A model generated the notes under the pieces. That model did not search any database, was not told the DNA's origin, and saw only the letters and a program-made list of their open reading frames with translations. A stretch of 64,000 nucleotides of DNA, taken from positions 558,001 through 622,000 of the forward strand of contig NZ_BAABWG010000002.1 of NCBI RefSeq assembly GCF_040372165.1, given 5' to 3'. The stretch comes from Hydrogenophaga sp040372165 (GTDB lineage: Bacteria; Pseudomonadota; Gammaproteobacteria; Burkholderiales; Burkholderiaceae_C). The position numbers and the translations under genes are program-made. This document shows, one piece after another, positions 17,988-26,612 of the stretch. How positions within the stretch are numbered: position 1 is the first letter of the stretch; the number at the start of each line of letters is the position of its first letter.

Positions 17988-18425
17988 TTACTGGGTTTTC
18001 TCTTCGATGGCGTTGCCCGTCTTTTTCAGCGCTTGGCCGGTGGCTTTGCCCGCGCGCTCAATGCCGTGGCCAGTGGCCTTGCCTGCTGTCTCGATGCCAT
18101 TGGCTGTGGCGTTGCCCGCACGCTGGACGCCGCTGGCGGTTTTGTCAGCCGCTGTGTCAACGCCCCGCTCGACATGACCTGCAACCTTGTTCACGCCGCG
18201 AGTGGTGGCTTCGACAGCGCGGTCTGTCCCTCGCCTGGCCGCGGCACTCCCACGCTTGATGCTCTCGTCGATCTGCTGGCCAGCGGTGCCCAACGCGTTG
18301 TTGATGCGCTCGATCGTGTCCTGTGCCGCTGCGTGGGGCGTCAAGCCCAGCGACGCGAACAACGCGCCTGCTGTGGCGATTACCCGGGCATTCGCCCCCA
18401 GGCCTTGGGGTTGAGGAAGCTTCAT
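17988..18425 (-). CDS. Exported Ala/Gly-rich 11-residue-repeat protein
   Basis: Protein of 145 residues with an apparent signal peptide (ANARVIATAGALFASLGLTPHAAAQ). After DTIERINNALG the mature part is a run of amphipathic 11-residue units such as AGNATANGIET, AGKATGHGIER, AGKATGQALKK, ending in a charged tail. The pattern resembles late-embryogenesis-abundant or apolipoprotein-like helices; that is a structural comparison, not a functional assignment. ATG at 18425 overlaps the stop of the preceding gene as ATGA, so the two are coupled. It is embedded in the leu cluster, 37 bp before leuD. Confidence 0.75.
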   Translation of the reverse strand: MKLPQPQGLGANARVIATAGALFASLGLTPHAAAQDTIERINNALGTAGQQIDESIKRGSAAARRGTDRAVEATTRGVNKVAGHVERGVDTAADKTASGVQRAGNATANGIETAGKATGHGIERAGKATGQALKKTGNAIEEKTQ

Positions 18426-18829
18426 TTCGCGTTCTCCCAGGTGCCGCCAGACGTGGAGCAGCTGCCTTGCTGCTTGGCCAGGTTCTTGGCGTTGAGCTTG
18501 TAGAAGTGGCGGTCGACGCTGCCAAATGCACCGCGGCAGATGCCCTGCACACCGGACGACTTGCATCTGGGCGCATAGCGCATCGTGGTGGTGCGATCGG
18601 TCGCCTGCAGGGACATGGCCTTGAAGCCTTCACAAGCATCACGCAGCTTCTTGGCGTCGACCCCTTTGGAGGCCTGAGCGCACTCCCGCCATTTCTCTGA
18701 TGAGCCGTCCTTTGCTTCCTTGACGATGTCCATGACGCAGGCCATGTCTTCAGCTTGTGCTGGCGCAACGACAAGTGCAGCGCTGGCGGCGATCAGTCCG
18801 GACATGAAGGCAAGGCGCAAAGTAGGCAT
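18422..18829 (-). CDS. Small periplasmic Cys-containing protein, unknown
   Basis: Protein of 135 residues starting MPTLRLAFMSGLIAASAALVVAPAQAED, a clear signal peptide with an AQA cleavage site. The mature part contains six cysteines (MACVMD, WRECAQ, RDACEG, APRCKS, QGICRG, GSCSTS), suggesting three disulfides in the periplasm. No family recognised. It starts 3 bp after leuC ends and its stop overlaps the next gene, so it belongs to the leu transcript. Confidence 0.75.
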   Translation of the reverse strand: MPTLRLAFMSGLIAASAALVVAPAQAEDMACVMDIVKEAKDGSSEKWRECAQASKGVDAKKLRDACEGFKAMSLQATDRTTTMRYAPRCKSSGVQGICRGAFGSVDRHFYKLNAKNLAKQQGSCSTSGGTWENAK

Positions 18830-18832
18830 GGT

Positions 18833-20254
18833 TCAGGCAATGGTGCGAATGTCGACGAAATGGCCATGAATGGCAGCGGCTGCTGCCATGGCGGGCGAAA
18901 CCAGGTGGGTGCGACCACCTGCGCCCTGACGACCTTCGAAGTTGCGGTTGCTGGTGGAGGCGCAGCGTTCGCCGGCTTCAAGCCGATCTGCATTCATGGC
19001 CAGGCACATGGAGCATCCGGGCTCGCGCCATTCAAAGCCGGCGGCCTTGAAGATCTCGTGCAGGCCTTCCTGTTCGGCCTGTGCCTTGACCAGGCCTGAG
19101 CCGGGAACCACCAGTGCCTGCTTCACATTGCGAGAGACCTTCTGGCCGAGCTTCTTGACCACAGCGGCGGCCTCGCGCATGTCTTCGATCCGGCTGTTGG
19201 TGCAGGACCCGATGAACACCTTGTCGATGGTGATGTCCTTCATCGGTTTGCCCGGTTCGAGAGCCATGTAGGTCAAGGCTCGCTCCATGGCACCACGCTT
19301 GTTGCTGTCCTTTTCCTTTTCAGGGTCGGGAACGCGCAGGTCAACGCCAGTGACCATCTCGGGCGAGGTACCCCAGGTGACTTGCGGCTGGATCTGCGCG
19401 GCGTCAAGTTCGATCACGGCGTCAAAAACCGCGTCGCTGTCAGAGTGCAGTGATTTCCAATAGGCCACAGCCTGTTCCCACTCGACCCCGGTGGGGGCGA
19501 GAGGTCTGCCCTTGACGTAGTCGATGGTCTTGTCGTCCACGGCCACCATGCCGGCGCGCGCACCGCCTTCGATGGCCATGTTGCAGACCGTCATGCGACC
19601 TTCCATTGAGAGGGCTCGGATGGCCGAACCAGCGAATTCAATGGTGTAGCCTGTGCCGCCGGCGGTGCCGATCTTGCCGATGATGGCCAGCACGATGTCC
19701 TTGGCTCCGCAACCTTTGGGCAGCTGACCTTCCACTTTGATCAGCATGTTCTTGGCCTTTTTGGCCAGCAAGGTCTGGGTGGCCAGCACGTGTTCCACTT
19801 CGGACGTGCCGATGCCATGCGCCAGTGCGCCGAAGGCACCATGGGTGGAAGTGTGGCTGTCGCCACAAACCACGGTCATGCCGGGCAGGGTGGCGCCGTT
19901 CTCAGGGCCGATCACGTGGACGATGCCTTGACGCTTGGACATGAAAGGGAAGAACGCGGCAGCACCGAATTCCTCGATGTTGCTGTCCAGCGTGGTGATC
20001 TGCTCTTTGCTGATGGGGTCGGCAATGCCGTCGTAGCCCTTTTCCCAGCCGGTGGTGGGTGTGTTGTGGTCTGCCGTGGCAACGACTGAGCTCACGCGCC
20101 AGACCTTGCGGTTTGCCTGGCGCAGGCCTTCAAATGCCTGCGGACTGGTGACCTCATGGACCAGGTGACGGTCGATGTAGAGCACGGCGGTGCCGTCTTC
20201 TTCGGTGTGGACGACGTGTTCGTCCCAGATCTTGTCGTAGAGAGTGCGTCCCAT
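18833..20254 (-). CDS. leuC: 3-isopropylmalate dehydratase large subunit
   Basis: Aconitase-family subunit holding the [4Fe-4S] cluster of isopropylmalate isomerase. Cluster cysteines are in FIGSCTNSRIEDM and PGCSMCLAMN; other family stretches are VCGDSHTSTHGAFGALA and GTGYTIEFAG. I set the start at MGRTLYDKIWDEHVV (20254, 473 residues) with AAAGGAAAAG just upstream; a longer open frame reaching 20500 is a shadow of the LysR gene. Starts 26 bp after the LysR stop. Confidence 0.97.
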   Translation of the reverse strand: MGRTLYDKIWDEHVVHTEEDGTAVLYIDRHLVHEVTSPQAFEGLRQANRKVWRVSSVVATADHNTPTTGWEKGYDGIADPISKEQITTLDSNIEEFGAAAFFPFMSKRQGIVHVIGPENGATLPGMTVVCGDSHTSTHGAFGALAHGIGTSEVEHVLATQTLLAKKAKNMLIKVEGQLPKGCGAKDIVLAIIGKIGTAGGTGYTIEFAGSAIRALSMEGRMTVCNMAIEGGARAGMVAVDDKTIDYVKGRPLAPTGVEWEQAVAYWKSLHSDSDAVFDAVIELDAAQIQPQVTWGTSPEMVTGVDLRVPDPEKEKDSNKRGAMERALTYMALEPGKPMKDITIDKVFIGSCTNSRIEDMREAAAVVKKLGQKVSRNVKQALVVPGSGLVKAQAEQEGLHEIFKAAGFEWREPGCSMCLAMNADRLEAGERCASTSNRNFEGRQGAGGRTHLVSPAMAAAAAIHGHFVDIRTIA

Positions 20255-20280
20255 GGGGCTTTTCCTTTGAAAGGGGAATT

Positions 20281-21222
20281 TTAGGTCTTGGTCATGTCGC
20301 TGACCACTGGGCTCAGGTGTTCGACCAGGAGTTTTGCAGACACAGGCAGAGATTCGAAGTCGCGGGCCACCAGTTCGATACTGCGGGTAGCCCATTTGTC
20401 GGTGAGGGCAACCCCCGCCAGGTGGCCCACGCCGTGCATCAGCTCGAATGCCCGGCGCGGCATCAGGCCAATGCCCAGGCCGTTGTGGATCATCCGGCAC
20501 ATGGCGTCCAGACCGGTCACGCGGATGCGCAAGCGGATCGCTCGGTCGGCGGCCTGGGCGGCGCTGTGCATGGCTTGGTAGATCGAGCTCTTGGCATCCA
20601 GGCCAACGTGGTCCCAGTCGAGGGTGTCGACAAAAGCAATCGAGGTTTGTCGGGCCAGGAGATGCTGGCGCGGAACCACCAGAACCAGGTGGTCGATTTT
20701 GTAGTTCCGGGCTTGCAGGTTCTGGCTGGCTGCCCGCGCGCCGGTGTGGCAGATGCCAAGGTCGGCAGCGCCTTCTTGTACGGCACGCATGACCTCGGCC
20801 GAGAGATGCTCTTCCAGGTCGATCTTGATGGTGGGGTGTTGGTCAACGAAGCGCCCCAGGTCGTCCGGCAGGTACTGGACGATCGCTGAGATATTGGCGT
20901 GCACCCGCACATGCCCGCGAATCCCTTCTGCGTATTCGGAGAGCTCGCTCTGCATCTTCTCCAAACTGAAGAGCACAGCATGGGCGTGGTGCAAAAGACT
21001 TTCGCCAGCCGGGGTGGGACGCACGCCTCTGGCATGGCGCTCCAACAAGGGCGTGCCGATCGCGGCCTCAAGCTCGGAAAGCCGCTTGCTGACGGCCGAG
21101 GCAGCGACGTATTCCTGCGTCGCTGCGCGCGCAATGCTGCCTCTCTCACAAACGGCAATGAACAATTGCAGCGTGGTGAGGTCGATGCGGCGAGCAAAGC
21201 TTCGATCGAGTACCTGGACCAT
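20281..21222 (-). CDS. LysR-family transcriptional regulator
   Basis: Regulator of 313 residues. The N-terminal winged helix-turn-helix is RIDLTTLQLFIAVCERGSIARAATQEYVAASAVSKRLSELEAAIGTPLLERHARGVRPTPAG; the rest is a periplasmic-binding-protein-like effector domain (HVRVHANISAIVQYLPDDLGRFV onward). The start MVQVLDRSFARRIDL at 21222 gives the normal length; a much longer open frame upstream is a gltA shadow. It lies between gltA and leuC on the same strand, 26 bp ahead of leuC, so it may be co-transcribed with the leu genes. Two dyads of LysR type precede it. Effector unknown. Confidence 0.92.
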   Translation of the reverse strand: MVQVLDRSFARRIDLTTLQLFIAVCERGSIARAATQEYVAASAVSKRLSELEAAIGTPLLERHARGVRPTPAGESLLHHAHAVLFSLEKMQSELSEYAEGIRGHVRVHANISAIVQYLPDDLGRFVDQHPTIKIDLEEHLSAEVMRAVQEGAADLGICHTGARAASQNLQARNYKIDHLVLVVPRQHLLARQTSIAFVDTLDWDHVGLDAKSSIYQAMHSAAQAADRAIRLRIRVTGLDAMCRMIHNGLGIGLMPRRAFELMHGVGHLAGVALTDKWATRSIELVARDFESLPVSAKLLVEHLSPVVSDMTKT

Positions 21223-21259
21223 GTAGGAGCGAGGGATAGGGGTGACAGATGGGGTATGA

Positions 21260-21329
21260 CATCGCATATTGCGATGGAAATTCCATTTTCTACTTAAATT
21301 ATGGTCATAGCCATCGCGAAATGCGATGG
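21260..21329 (-). promoter_or_regulatory. Paired LysR-type operator dyads
   Basis: Two inverted repeats with the same half-site: CATCGCATATTGCGATG at 21260-21276 and CCATCGCGAAATGCGATGG at 21311-21329. Both fit T-N11-A (ATCGC-N5-GCGAT) and their centres are 52 bp apart, about five helical turns. They lie 38-107 bp upstream of the LysR start, where autoregulatory sites are expected. Confidence 0.65.
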
Positions 21330-21340
21330 GTGTGTGCAGA

Positions 21341-21365
21341 AACAGAAAAGCCCGCCGAAGCGGGC
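21341..21365 (-). terminator. Intrinsic terminator after gltA
   Basis: On the minus strand GCCCGC-TTCG-GCGGGC, a stable UUCG-loop hairpin, is followed by TTTTCTGTTT. It lies 30 bp downstream of the gltA stop. Confidence 0.82.
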
Positions 21366-21394
21366 CATTCTGTCGTTGCTGTTGACGCAGCAGA

Positions 21395-22708
21395 TCAGCG
21401 CTGGAAGCTGGCTGGCACGTCGCGGCGGGTGGCGCCGGTGAACAGCTGGCGTGGGCGGCCGATCTTGTACTCTGGGTCGGCCAGCATTTCGTTGAGCTGG
21501 GCAATCCAGCCAACGGTACGGGCCAGTGCAAAGATACCGGTGAACAGGCTGACCGGGATGCCGATCGCGCGCTGAACGATGCCAGAGTAGAAGTCGACGT
21601 TCGGGTAGAGCTTGCGCTGCACGAAGTAATCGTCTTCCAGTGCGATCTTCTCCAGCTCCTTGGCCAGGGCAAACAGAGGATCTTTCTCCAGCCCCAGCTC
21701 GGCCAGCACTTCGTTGCAGGTTTCCTGCATGAGCTTGGCGCGAGGGTCGTAGTTCTTGTACACGCGGTGACCAAAGCCCATCAGCTTCACGCCGGAGTTC
21801 TTGTCCTTGACCTGCTCCATGAACTCGCCGACCTTGGCCACGCCACCGCTGGCCTGGATCTGCTCGAGCATGTTCAGGCAGGCCTCGTTGGCGCCGCCGT
21901 GCGAAGGGCCCCACAGGCAGGCCACACCAGCGGAGATGGCTGCGAACGGGTTGGTGCCGGAGGAACCGCACAAACGGACCGTAGACGTGGACGCGTTCTG
22001 CTCGTGGTCAGCGTGCAGGATGAAGATGCGGTCCATGGCCTTTTCGATGACCGGGTTCACCTTGTACTCTTCGCAAGGCGTGCCGAACATCATGCGCAGG
22101 AAGTTGCCTGCGTAGCTCAGCTCGTTGCGCGGGTACATGTAAGGCTGGCCCAGACCGTACTTGTATGCCATCGACACCAGGGTGGGCAGCTTGGCAATCA
22201 GTCGGATGGCCGCGATTTCGCGGTGCTCGGGGTTCGCGATGTCGGTGCTGTCGTGGTAGAAGGCAGACATGCCGCCCACCAGGCCGGTCAGGACCGCCAT
22301 GGGGTGGGCATTGCGGCGGAAGCCGCGCAGGAAGAACTGCATCTGCTCGTTGACCATGGTGTGGTTGATCACGAGCTTGTGAAAGTCCTCGCGCTCTTTC
22401 TCGTTGGGCAGTTCGCCCTTGAGCAGCAGGTAGCAGGTATCGAGGAAGTCACACTGGGTGGCCAGTTGCTCGATGGGGTAGCCACGGTAGAGCAGCTCGC
22501 CCTTGTCGCCGTCGATGTAGGTGATGGCCGACTGGCAAGCTGCGGTGGACAGGAAGCCGGGGTCGTAGGTGAACATTCCGGTCTGGCCGTACAGCTTGCG
22601 GATGTCGATCACGTCAGGGCCGATCGACCCGGCGTACACCGGCAGCTCGACGCTCGGGCTGCCGTTGGAGAACGACAGGGTAGCCTTGTTGTTGTCTACG
22701 AGTTTCAT
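21395..22708 (-). CDS. gltA: Citrate synthase
   Basis: Condenses oxaloacetate and acetyl-CoA at the entry to the TCA cycle. The 437-residue hexameric (type II) form shows FTYDPGFLSTAACQSAITYIDGDKGELLYRGYPIEQLA, catalytic histidines in WGPSHGGANEACL and MGFGHRVYKNYDPRAK, and the catalytic aspartate near VDFYSGIV. Ends the sdhCDAB-sdhE-gltA run, 12 bp after sdhE. Confidence 0.98.
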   Translation of the reverse strand: MKLVDNNKATLSFSNGSPSVELPVYAGSIGPDVIDIRKLYGQTGMFTYDPGFLSTAACQSAITYIDGDKGELLYRGYPIEQLATQCDFLDTCYLLLKGELPNEKEREDFHKLVINHTMVNEQMQFFLRGFRRNAHPMAVLTGLVGGMSAFYHDSTDIANPEHREIAAIRLIAKLPTLVSMAYKYGLGQPYMYPRNELSYAGNFLRMMFGTPCEEYKVNPVIEKAMDRIFILHADHEQNASTSTVRLCGSSGTNPFAAISAGVACLWGPSHGGANEACLNMLEQIQASGGVAKVGEFMEQVKDKNSGVKLMGFGHRVYKNYDPRAKLMQETCNEVLAELGLEKDPLFALAKELEKIALEDDYFVQRKLYPNVDFYSGIVQRAIGIPVSLFTGIFALARTVGWIAQLNEMLADPEYKIGRPRQLFTGATRRDVPASFQR

Positions 22709-22720
22709 GCAGTTTCCTTT

Positions 22721-23038
22721 TTAGGGGCTAACGTTGGAGGGGGCCTCGCGCAGCAGACCCAGCACTTGTGTGACGGACTCGTCACGTGCCAGATCGCCTT
22801 CAGGTGCCTTGCGCCCAAGCAACAGATCCAGAAGGTCGTTGTCGGACAGATCCATGAGCACGCCGAGGGCCTCTGCCTGCCGGACGGTCAGGCTCGATTC
22901 ATATCTGGCGAAGAAACGCTCGATGAACAAATCGTTCTCGAGCAGACCACGCCGGCAGCGCCACTTGAGCTTGCTCAGTGCGCGCTCGCCAATCAGCGCA
23001 TCTGCGCTGTTGGGGTTTGTGGTGCTGGCTTCCGGCAT
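22721..23038 (-). CDS. sdhE: FAD assembly factor SdhE
   Basis: Small soluble factor (105 residues, DUF339/SdhE family) that promotes covalent FAD attachment to SdhA. The diagnostic RGxxE-type motif is present as CRRGLLENDLFIERFF; the helical remainder LDLSDNDLLDLLLGRK is also typical. Location between sdhB and gltA supports the assignment. Confidence 0.93.
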   Translation of the reverse strand: MPEASTTNPNSADALIGERALSKLKWRCRRGLLENDLFIERFFARYESSLTVRQAEALGVLMDLSDNDLLDLLLGRKAPEGDLARDESVTQVLGLLREAPSNVSP

Positions 23039-23063
23039 GGCAGACGATGGTTCGTATGGAGCC

Positions 23064-23768
23064 TTAAACGGCGCGACGAACCATGAGTTCCTTGATCTTG
23101 CCGATCGCCTTGGTGGGGTTCAGACCCTTGGGGCAGACATCGACACAGTTCATGATGGTGTGGCAGCGGAAGAGCCGGTATGGGTCTTCCAGGTTGTCCA
23201 GGCGCTCAGATGTGGCCTCATCGCGGCTGTCGGCGATGAAGCGGTATGCCTGCAGCAGACCAGCGGGTCCGACGAACTTGTCGGGGTTCCACCAGAAGCT
23301 GGGGCAGCTGGTCGAGCAGCTGGCGCACAGAATGCACTCGTACAGGCCGTTGAGCTCTTCGCGCTCTTCAGGGCTTTGCAGGCGCTCTGTCTCGGGCGCT
23401 TGCTGTTCGTTGATCAGGTAAGGCTTGACGCTGTGGTACTGCTTGAAGAACAGCGTCATGTCGACGATCAGGTCGCGAACCACTGGCAGGCCTGGCAGCG
23501 GCTTGAGGACGATATCGCCCTTCAGCGTGTTCAGGTTGGTCAGGCAGGCCAGACCGTTCTTGCCGTTGATGTTCATGGCATCAGAGCCACAAACACCTTC
23601 GCGGCAAGAGCGGCGGAACGAGATGGTGGGGTCGACGGCCTTGAGCTTGATCAGGGCGTCAAGCAGCATGCGCTCGCTGCCGTCGAGTTCGACCTCGACG
23701 GACTGCATGTACGGCTTGGCATCCTTGTCCGGGTCGTAGCGATAGATCTTGAAAGTGCGTTTTGCCAT
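23064..23768 (-). CDS. sdhB: Succinate dehydrogenase iron-sulfur subunit
   Basis: Carries electrons from the flavin to quinone in complex II. The 234-residue protein has the [2Fe-2S] ligands in SCREGVCGSDAM and GLAC, the [4Fe-4S] motif CILCASCSTSCP, and the [3Fe-4S]-type motif CHTIMNCVDVCPKGLNP. Order sdhC-sdhD-sdhA-sdhB-sdhE is standard. Confidence 0.98.
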   Translation of the reverse strand: MAKRTFKIYRYDPDKDAKPYMQSVEVELDGSERMLLDALIKLKAVDPTISFRRSCREGVCGSDAMNINGKNGLACLTNLNTLKGDIVLKPLPGLPVVRDLIVDMTLFFKQYHSVKPYLINEQQAPETERLQSPEEREELNGLYECILCASCSTSCPSFWWNPDKFVGPAGLLQAYRFIADSRDEATSERLDNLEDPYRLFRCHTIMNCVDVCPKGLNPTKAIGKIKELMVRRAV

Positions 23769-23808
23769 TTTGTGGGGCTCCTGGGCTTTTTCTCGATGCG
23801 GACAGCGA

Positions 23809-25611
23809 TCAGAAGGTGCGGACCTTGGGTGGCACGGTCTCGGCGGTCAGAGGCTTGGTGCGCACGGGCTTGTAGGCCAGGCGGTTGCCGTCCTTGTACC
23901 AGAGGGTGTGCTTCATCCAGTTGGCGTCATCGCGGCCAAGTGGAGCAGTCGGGTGATCTTCGTCATGCTCGTAGTCGCGAACAAGGTGAGCACCCCGGCA
24001 CTCGGTACGTGCGGCCGCGCTCTCGATGGTGGCCTGGGCGGCTTCCATCAGGTTCTCGACTTCCAGCGCCTCGACACGCGCGGTGTTGAAGACCTTGGAC
24101 TTGTCCTTGAGTCCGATGTTCTCCACTCGGGCGCGGATCTCGGCGATCTTCTTCACGCCTTCGTTCATGACTTCCTGGCTGCGGAACACGCCGGCGTGCG
24201 CCTGCATGATCTGCCGGATGTCGTTGGCAACGTCCTGGGCATATTCGCCCTTGTCGTTCGACTCCAGCTTGGCCAGGCGAGCCAGGGTGAAATCGGCGGC
24301 GTCAGCGGGCAGCGCCTTGTGTTCCTTGTTCTTGTCGTTGAATTCGACAATGTGATTGCCGGCGGCGCGGCCGAAGACCAGCAGGTCGAGCAGGGAGTTG
24401 GTGCCCAGGCGGTTGGCGCCGTGCACCGATACGCAAGAGCATTCGCCCACAGCGTAGAGGCCGTTGATTGGAACGTCCTGGCCGTCGCGCTGTTCCACCA
24501 CCTGACCGTGGATGTTGGTGGGGATGCCACCCATCTGGTAGTGGATGGTCGGCACCACAGGGATCGGCTCCTTGGTGATGTCGACGTTGGCGAAGTTGTG
24601 GCCGATTTCTTCCACCGAAGGCAGGCGCTTGCGGATGGTCTCGGCGCCCAGGTGGTCGAGCTTGAGCAGGATGTAGTCCTTGTTAGGACCGCAACCACGG
24701 CCTTCCAGGATTTCCTGACCCATGCAACGGGAGACGAAGTCACGCGGCGCCAGATCCTTCAGCGTGGGTGCGTAGCGCTCCATGAAGCGCTCGCCTTCGC
24801 TGTTGAGGAGAATGGCACCCTCGCCACGGCAGCCTTCGGTCAGCAGCACGCCAGCACCGGCCACGCCGGTCGGGTGGAACTGCCAGAACTCCATGTCCTG
24901 CAAGGCAATGCCCGCACGGGACGCCATGCCCAGGCCGTCGCCGGTGTTGATGAAGGCGTTGGTGGAAGCCTGGTAGATGCGACCTGCGCCACCGGTGGCC
25001 AGCAGCACCGTCTTGGCTTGCAGCACGTAGGTTTCGCCGGTCTCCATCTCCAGCGCCGTCACGCCCACCACATCGCCGTCGGCGTCGCGGATCAGGTCCA
25101 GTGCCATCCACTCCACGAAGAAGGTGGTGCGTGCCGACACGTTGGCCTGGTAGAGGGTGTGCAGCATGGCGTGGCCGGTGCGGTCAGCGGCAGCGCAGGC
25201 GCGCTGAACAGGCTTTTCGCCGAAGTTGGCGGTGTGACCGCCGAACGGACGCTGGTAGATGGTGCCGTCAGGGTTGCGGTCAAATGGCATGCCCATGTGC
25301 TCCAGGTCGTAGACGACCTTCGGCGCCTCACGGCACATGAATTCGATCGCGTCCTGGTCTCCGAGCCAGTCGGAACCCTTGACGGTGTCGTAGAAGTGGT
25401 ATTCCCAGTTGTCTTCGCTCATGTTGCCCAGCGATGCCGAGACGCCACCCTGGGCTGCCACGGTGTGGGAGCGGGTCGGGAAGACCTTGGAGAGCACGGC
25501 GACCTTGAGGCCGGCGCGCGCCAGTTGCAGCGATGCACGCATGCCGGAGCCGCCAGCTCCGACGATGACCACGTCAAACTTGCGCTTGGGGAGGGATGCA
25601 GTGGTGGTCAT
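23809..25611 (-). CDS. sdhA: Succinate dehydrogenase flavoprotein subunit
   Basis: Catalytic subunit oxidising succinate to fumarate. The 600-residue protein shows the FAD dinucleotide fold VVIVGAGGSGMRASLQLARAG, the covalent-flavin histidine in RSHTVAAQGGV, and the substrate/active-site region ECRGAHLVRDYEHD. Starts 3 bp after the sdhD stop, indicating coupled expression. Confidence 0.98.
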   Translation of the reverse strand: MTTTASLPKRKFDVVIVGAGGSGMRASLQLARAGLKVAVLSKVFPTRSHTVAAQGGVSASLGNMSEDNWEYHFYDTVKGSDWLGDQDAIEFMCREAPKVVYDLEHMGMPFDRNPDGTIYQRPFGGHTANFGEKPVQRACAAADRTGHAMLHTLYQANVSARTTFFVEWMALDLIRDADGDVVGVTALEMETGETYVLQAKTVLLATGGAGRIYQASTNAFINTGDGLGMASRAGIALQDMEFWQFHPTGVAGAGVLLTEGCRGEGAILLNSEGERFMERYAPTLKDLAPRDFVSRCMGQEILEGRGCGPNKDYILLKLDHLGAETIRKRLPSVEEIGHNFANVDITKEPIPVVPTIHYQMGGIPTNIHGQVVEQRDGQDVPINGLYAVGECSCVSVHGANRLGTNSLLDLLVFGRAAGNHIVEFNDKNKEHKALPADAADFTLARLAKLESNDKGEYAQDVANDIRQIMQAHAGVFRSQEVMNEGVKKIAEIRARVENIGLKDKSKVFNTARVEALEVENLMEAAQATIESAAARTECRGAHLVRDYEHDEDHPTAPLGRDDANWMKHTLWYKDGNRLAYKPVRTKPLTAETVPPKVRTF

Positions 25612-25614
25612 GGA

Positions 25615-25980
25615 TCAGAGTCTCCAGAGAACTTGAATGGCCCAGCCCAGGCAGCCCACGAGCCAGACGATGGTGAATACATGCAGGGCCACGCGGATAC
25701 CTGCGGGTTTGACGTAGTCCATCCAGATATCGCGCATGCCGATCCAGATGTGATAAGCGATGGCCAGGAAGGCGGCGAAGGTCAGGGCCTTCATCCACTG
25801 AGGGGCAAAGATGGATGCCCAGCCTTCATAGCCCAGTGGGCCTTTGTGGAAAAGCACGCTGGCCAGGACGATGATGGTCAGGATGGCGAAAAGGGCGCCA
25901 GTCACGCGCTGGGCCAGCCAGTCTCGCAAGCCATAGTGGGCGCCGGTGACGACGCGCTTTGAACCGTAGTTGACGGACAT
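25615..25980 (-). CDS. sdhD: Succinate dehydrogenase membrane anchor subunit
   Basis: Membrane anchor of complex II, 121 residues with three hydrophobic helices (RVTGALFAILTIIVLASVLFH, ALTFAAFLAIAYHIWIGMRDIW, VALHVFTIVWLVGCLGWAIQVL). The histidine in AYHIWIGMRDIWMDYVKP is a likely heme or quinone-site residue by family comparison. Follows sdhC by 28 bp. Confidence 0.93.
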   Translation of the reverse strand: MSVNYGSKRVVTGAHYGLRDWLAQRVTGALFAILTIIVLASVLFHKGPLGYEGWASIFAPQWMKALTFAAFLAIAYHIWIGMRDIWMDYVKPAGIRVALHVFTIVWLVGCLGWAIQVLWRL

Positions 25981-26008
25981 GGGGATTTACCTCTTGTGGG
26001 TCTTGGGG

Positions 26009-26440
26009 TCAGTACAGGCCAAACAGCTTGGCGCCCAGAACCAAGGTCAAGGCGATGCTCAGCACCAGGGTGACCATGGCAGAAGACTTGCCGAACTCCT
26101 TGGTCACAGAGTGCGTCATGTCCATGTACAGGTGACGCACACCTGCGATAAGGTGGTGCAGGTAGGCCCAGATAACTCCGAGCACGACAAGCTTGAGCAG
26201 CCAGCCGGGCACGAAGCCCAGTCCGGAAGCAAACGCTGCCTGGAATCGTTCGTGGGAAATTTCAGATGACACGGAGGTGTCGAACAGCCAGACGATCAGT
26301 GGCAGCAGCAGGAACATCAGGGCGCCGCTGACGCGATGCAGGATCGAGACCCAGCCGGCGGCGGGGAGCCGGTAGGTGGTCAAATCCTTAAGGGCGTTGA
26401 TGTTGCGGAACTCTGGCCGCTTCTGGGTCACATCAGACAT
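26009..26440 (-). CDS. sdhC: Succinate dehydrogenase cytochrome b556 subunit
   Basis: Cytochrome b subunit of complex II, 143 residues with three helices. The quinone-site segment SILHRVSGALMFLLLPLIVW and the heme-ligand region LHHLIAGVRHLYMD are characteristic. First gene of the sdh operon. The 172-bp gap to the upstream GntR gene probably holds its promoter, though I cannot point to clear -35/-10 boxes. Confidence 0.95.
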   Translation of the reverse strand: MSDVTQKRPEFRNINALKDLTTYRLPAAGWVSILHRVSGALMFLLLPLIVWLFDTSVSSEISHERFQAAFASGLGFVPGWLLKLVVLGVIWAYLHHLIAGVRHLYMDMTHSVTKEFGKSSAMVTLVLSIALTLVLGAKLFGLY

Positions 26441-26612
26441 GGTGGGCTTTCTTCCTTAGGGGATCGAACGTGGGTGAAACCGCTTTGTAACTGACAGGTA
26501 ACTCACCCTGAAAGACCGCAAATTCTATTGCAATGCACCATACCCGAGGCTGACACTCGGCTGTTGCAGACATAAAAAATGCGGTTCGTGGGTGGCATGG
26601 GGAATTGTCGGA

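Noticed and set aside
21223..21774. N-terminal extension of the LysR frame into gltA
   Set aside because: It is out-of-frame gltA sequence; the LysR start at 21222 matches the family.
23749..25962. Long open frame opposite sdhA (737 codons)
   Set aside because: Antisense shadow of sdhA caused by high GC third positions; no domain, no ribosome site, and sdhA is certain.
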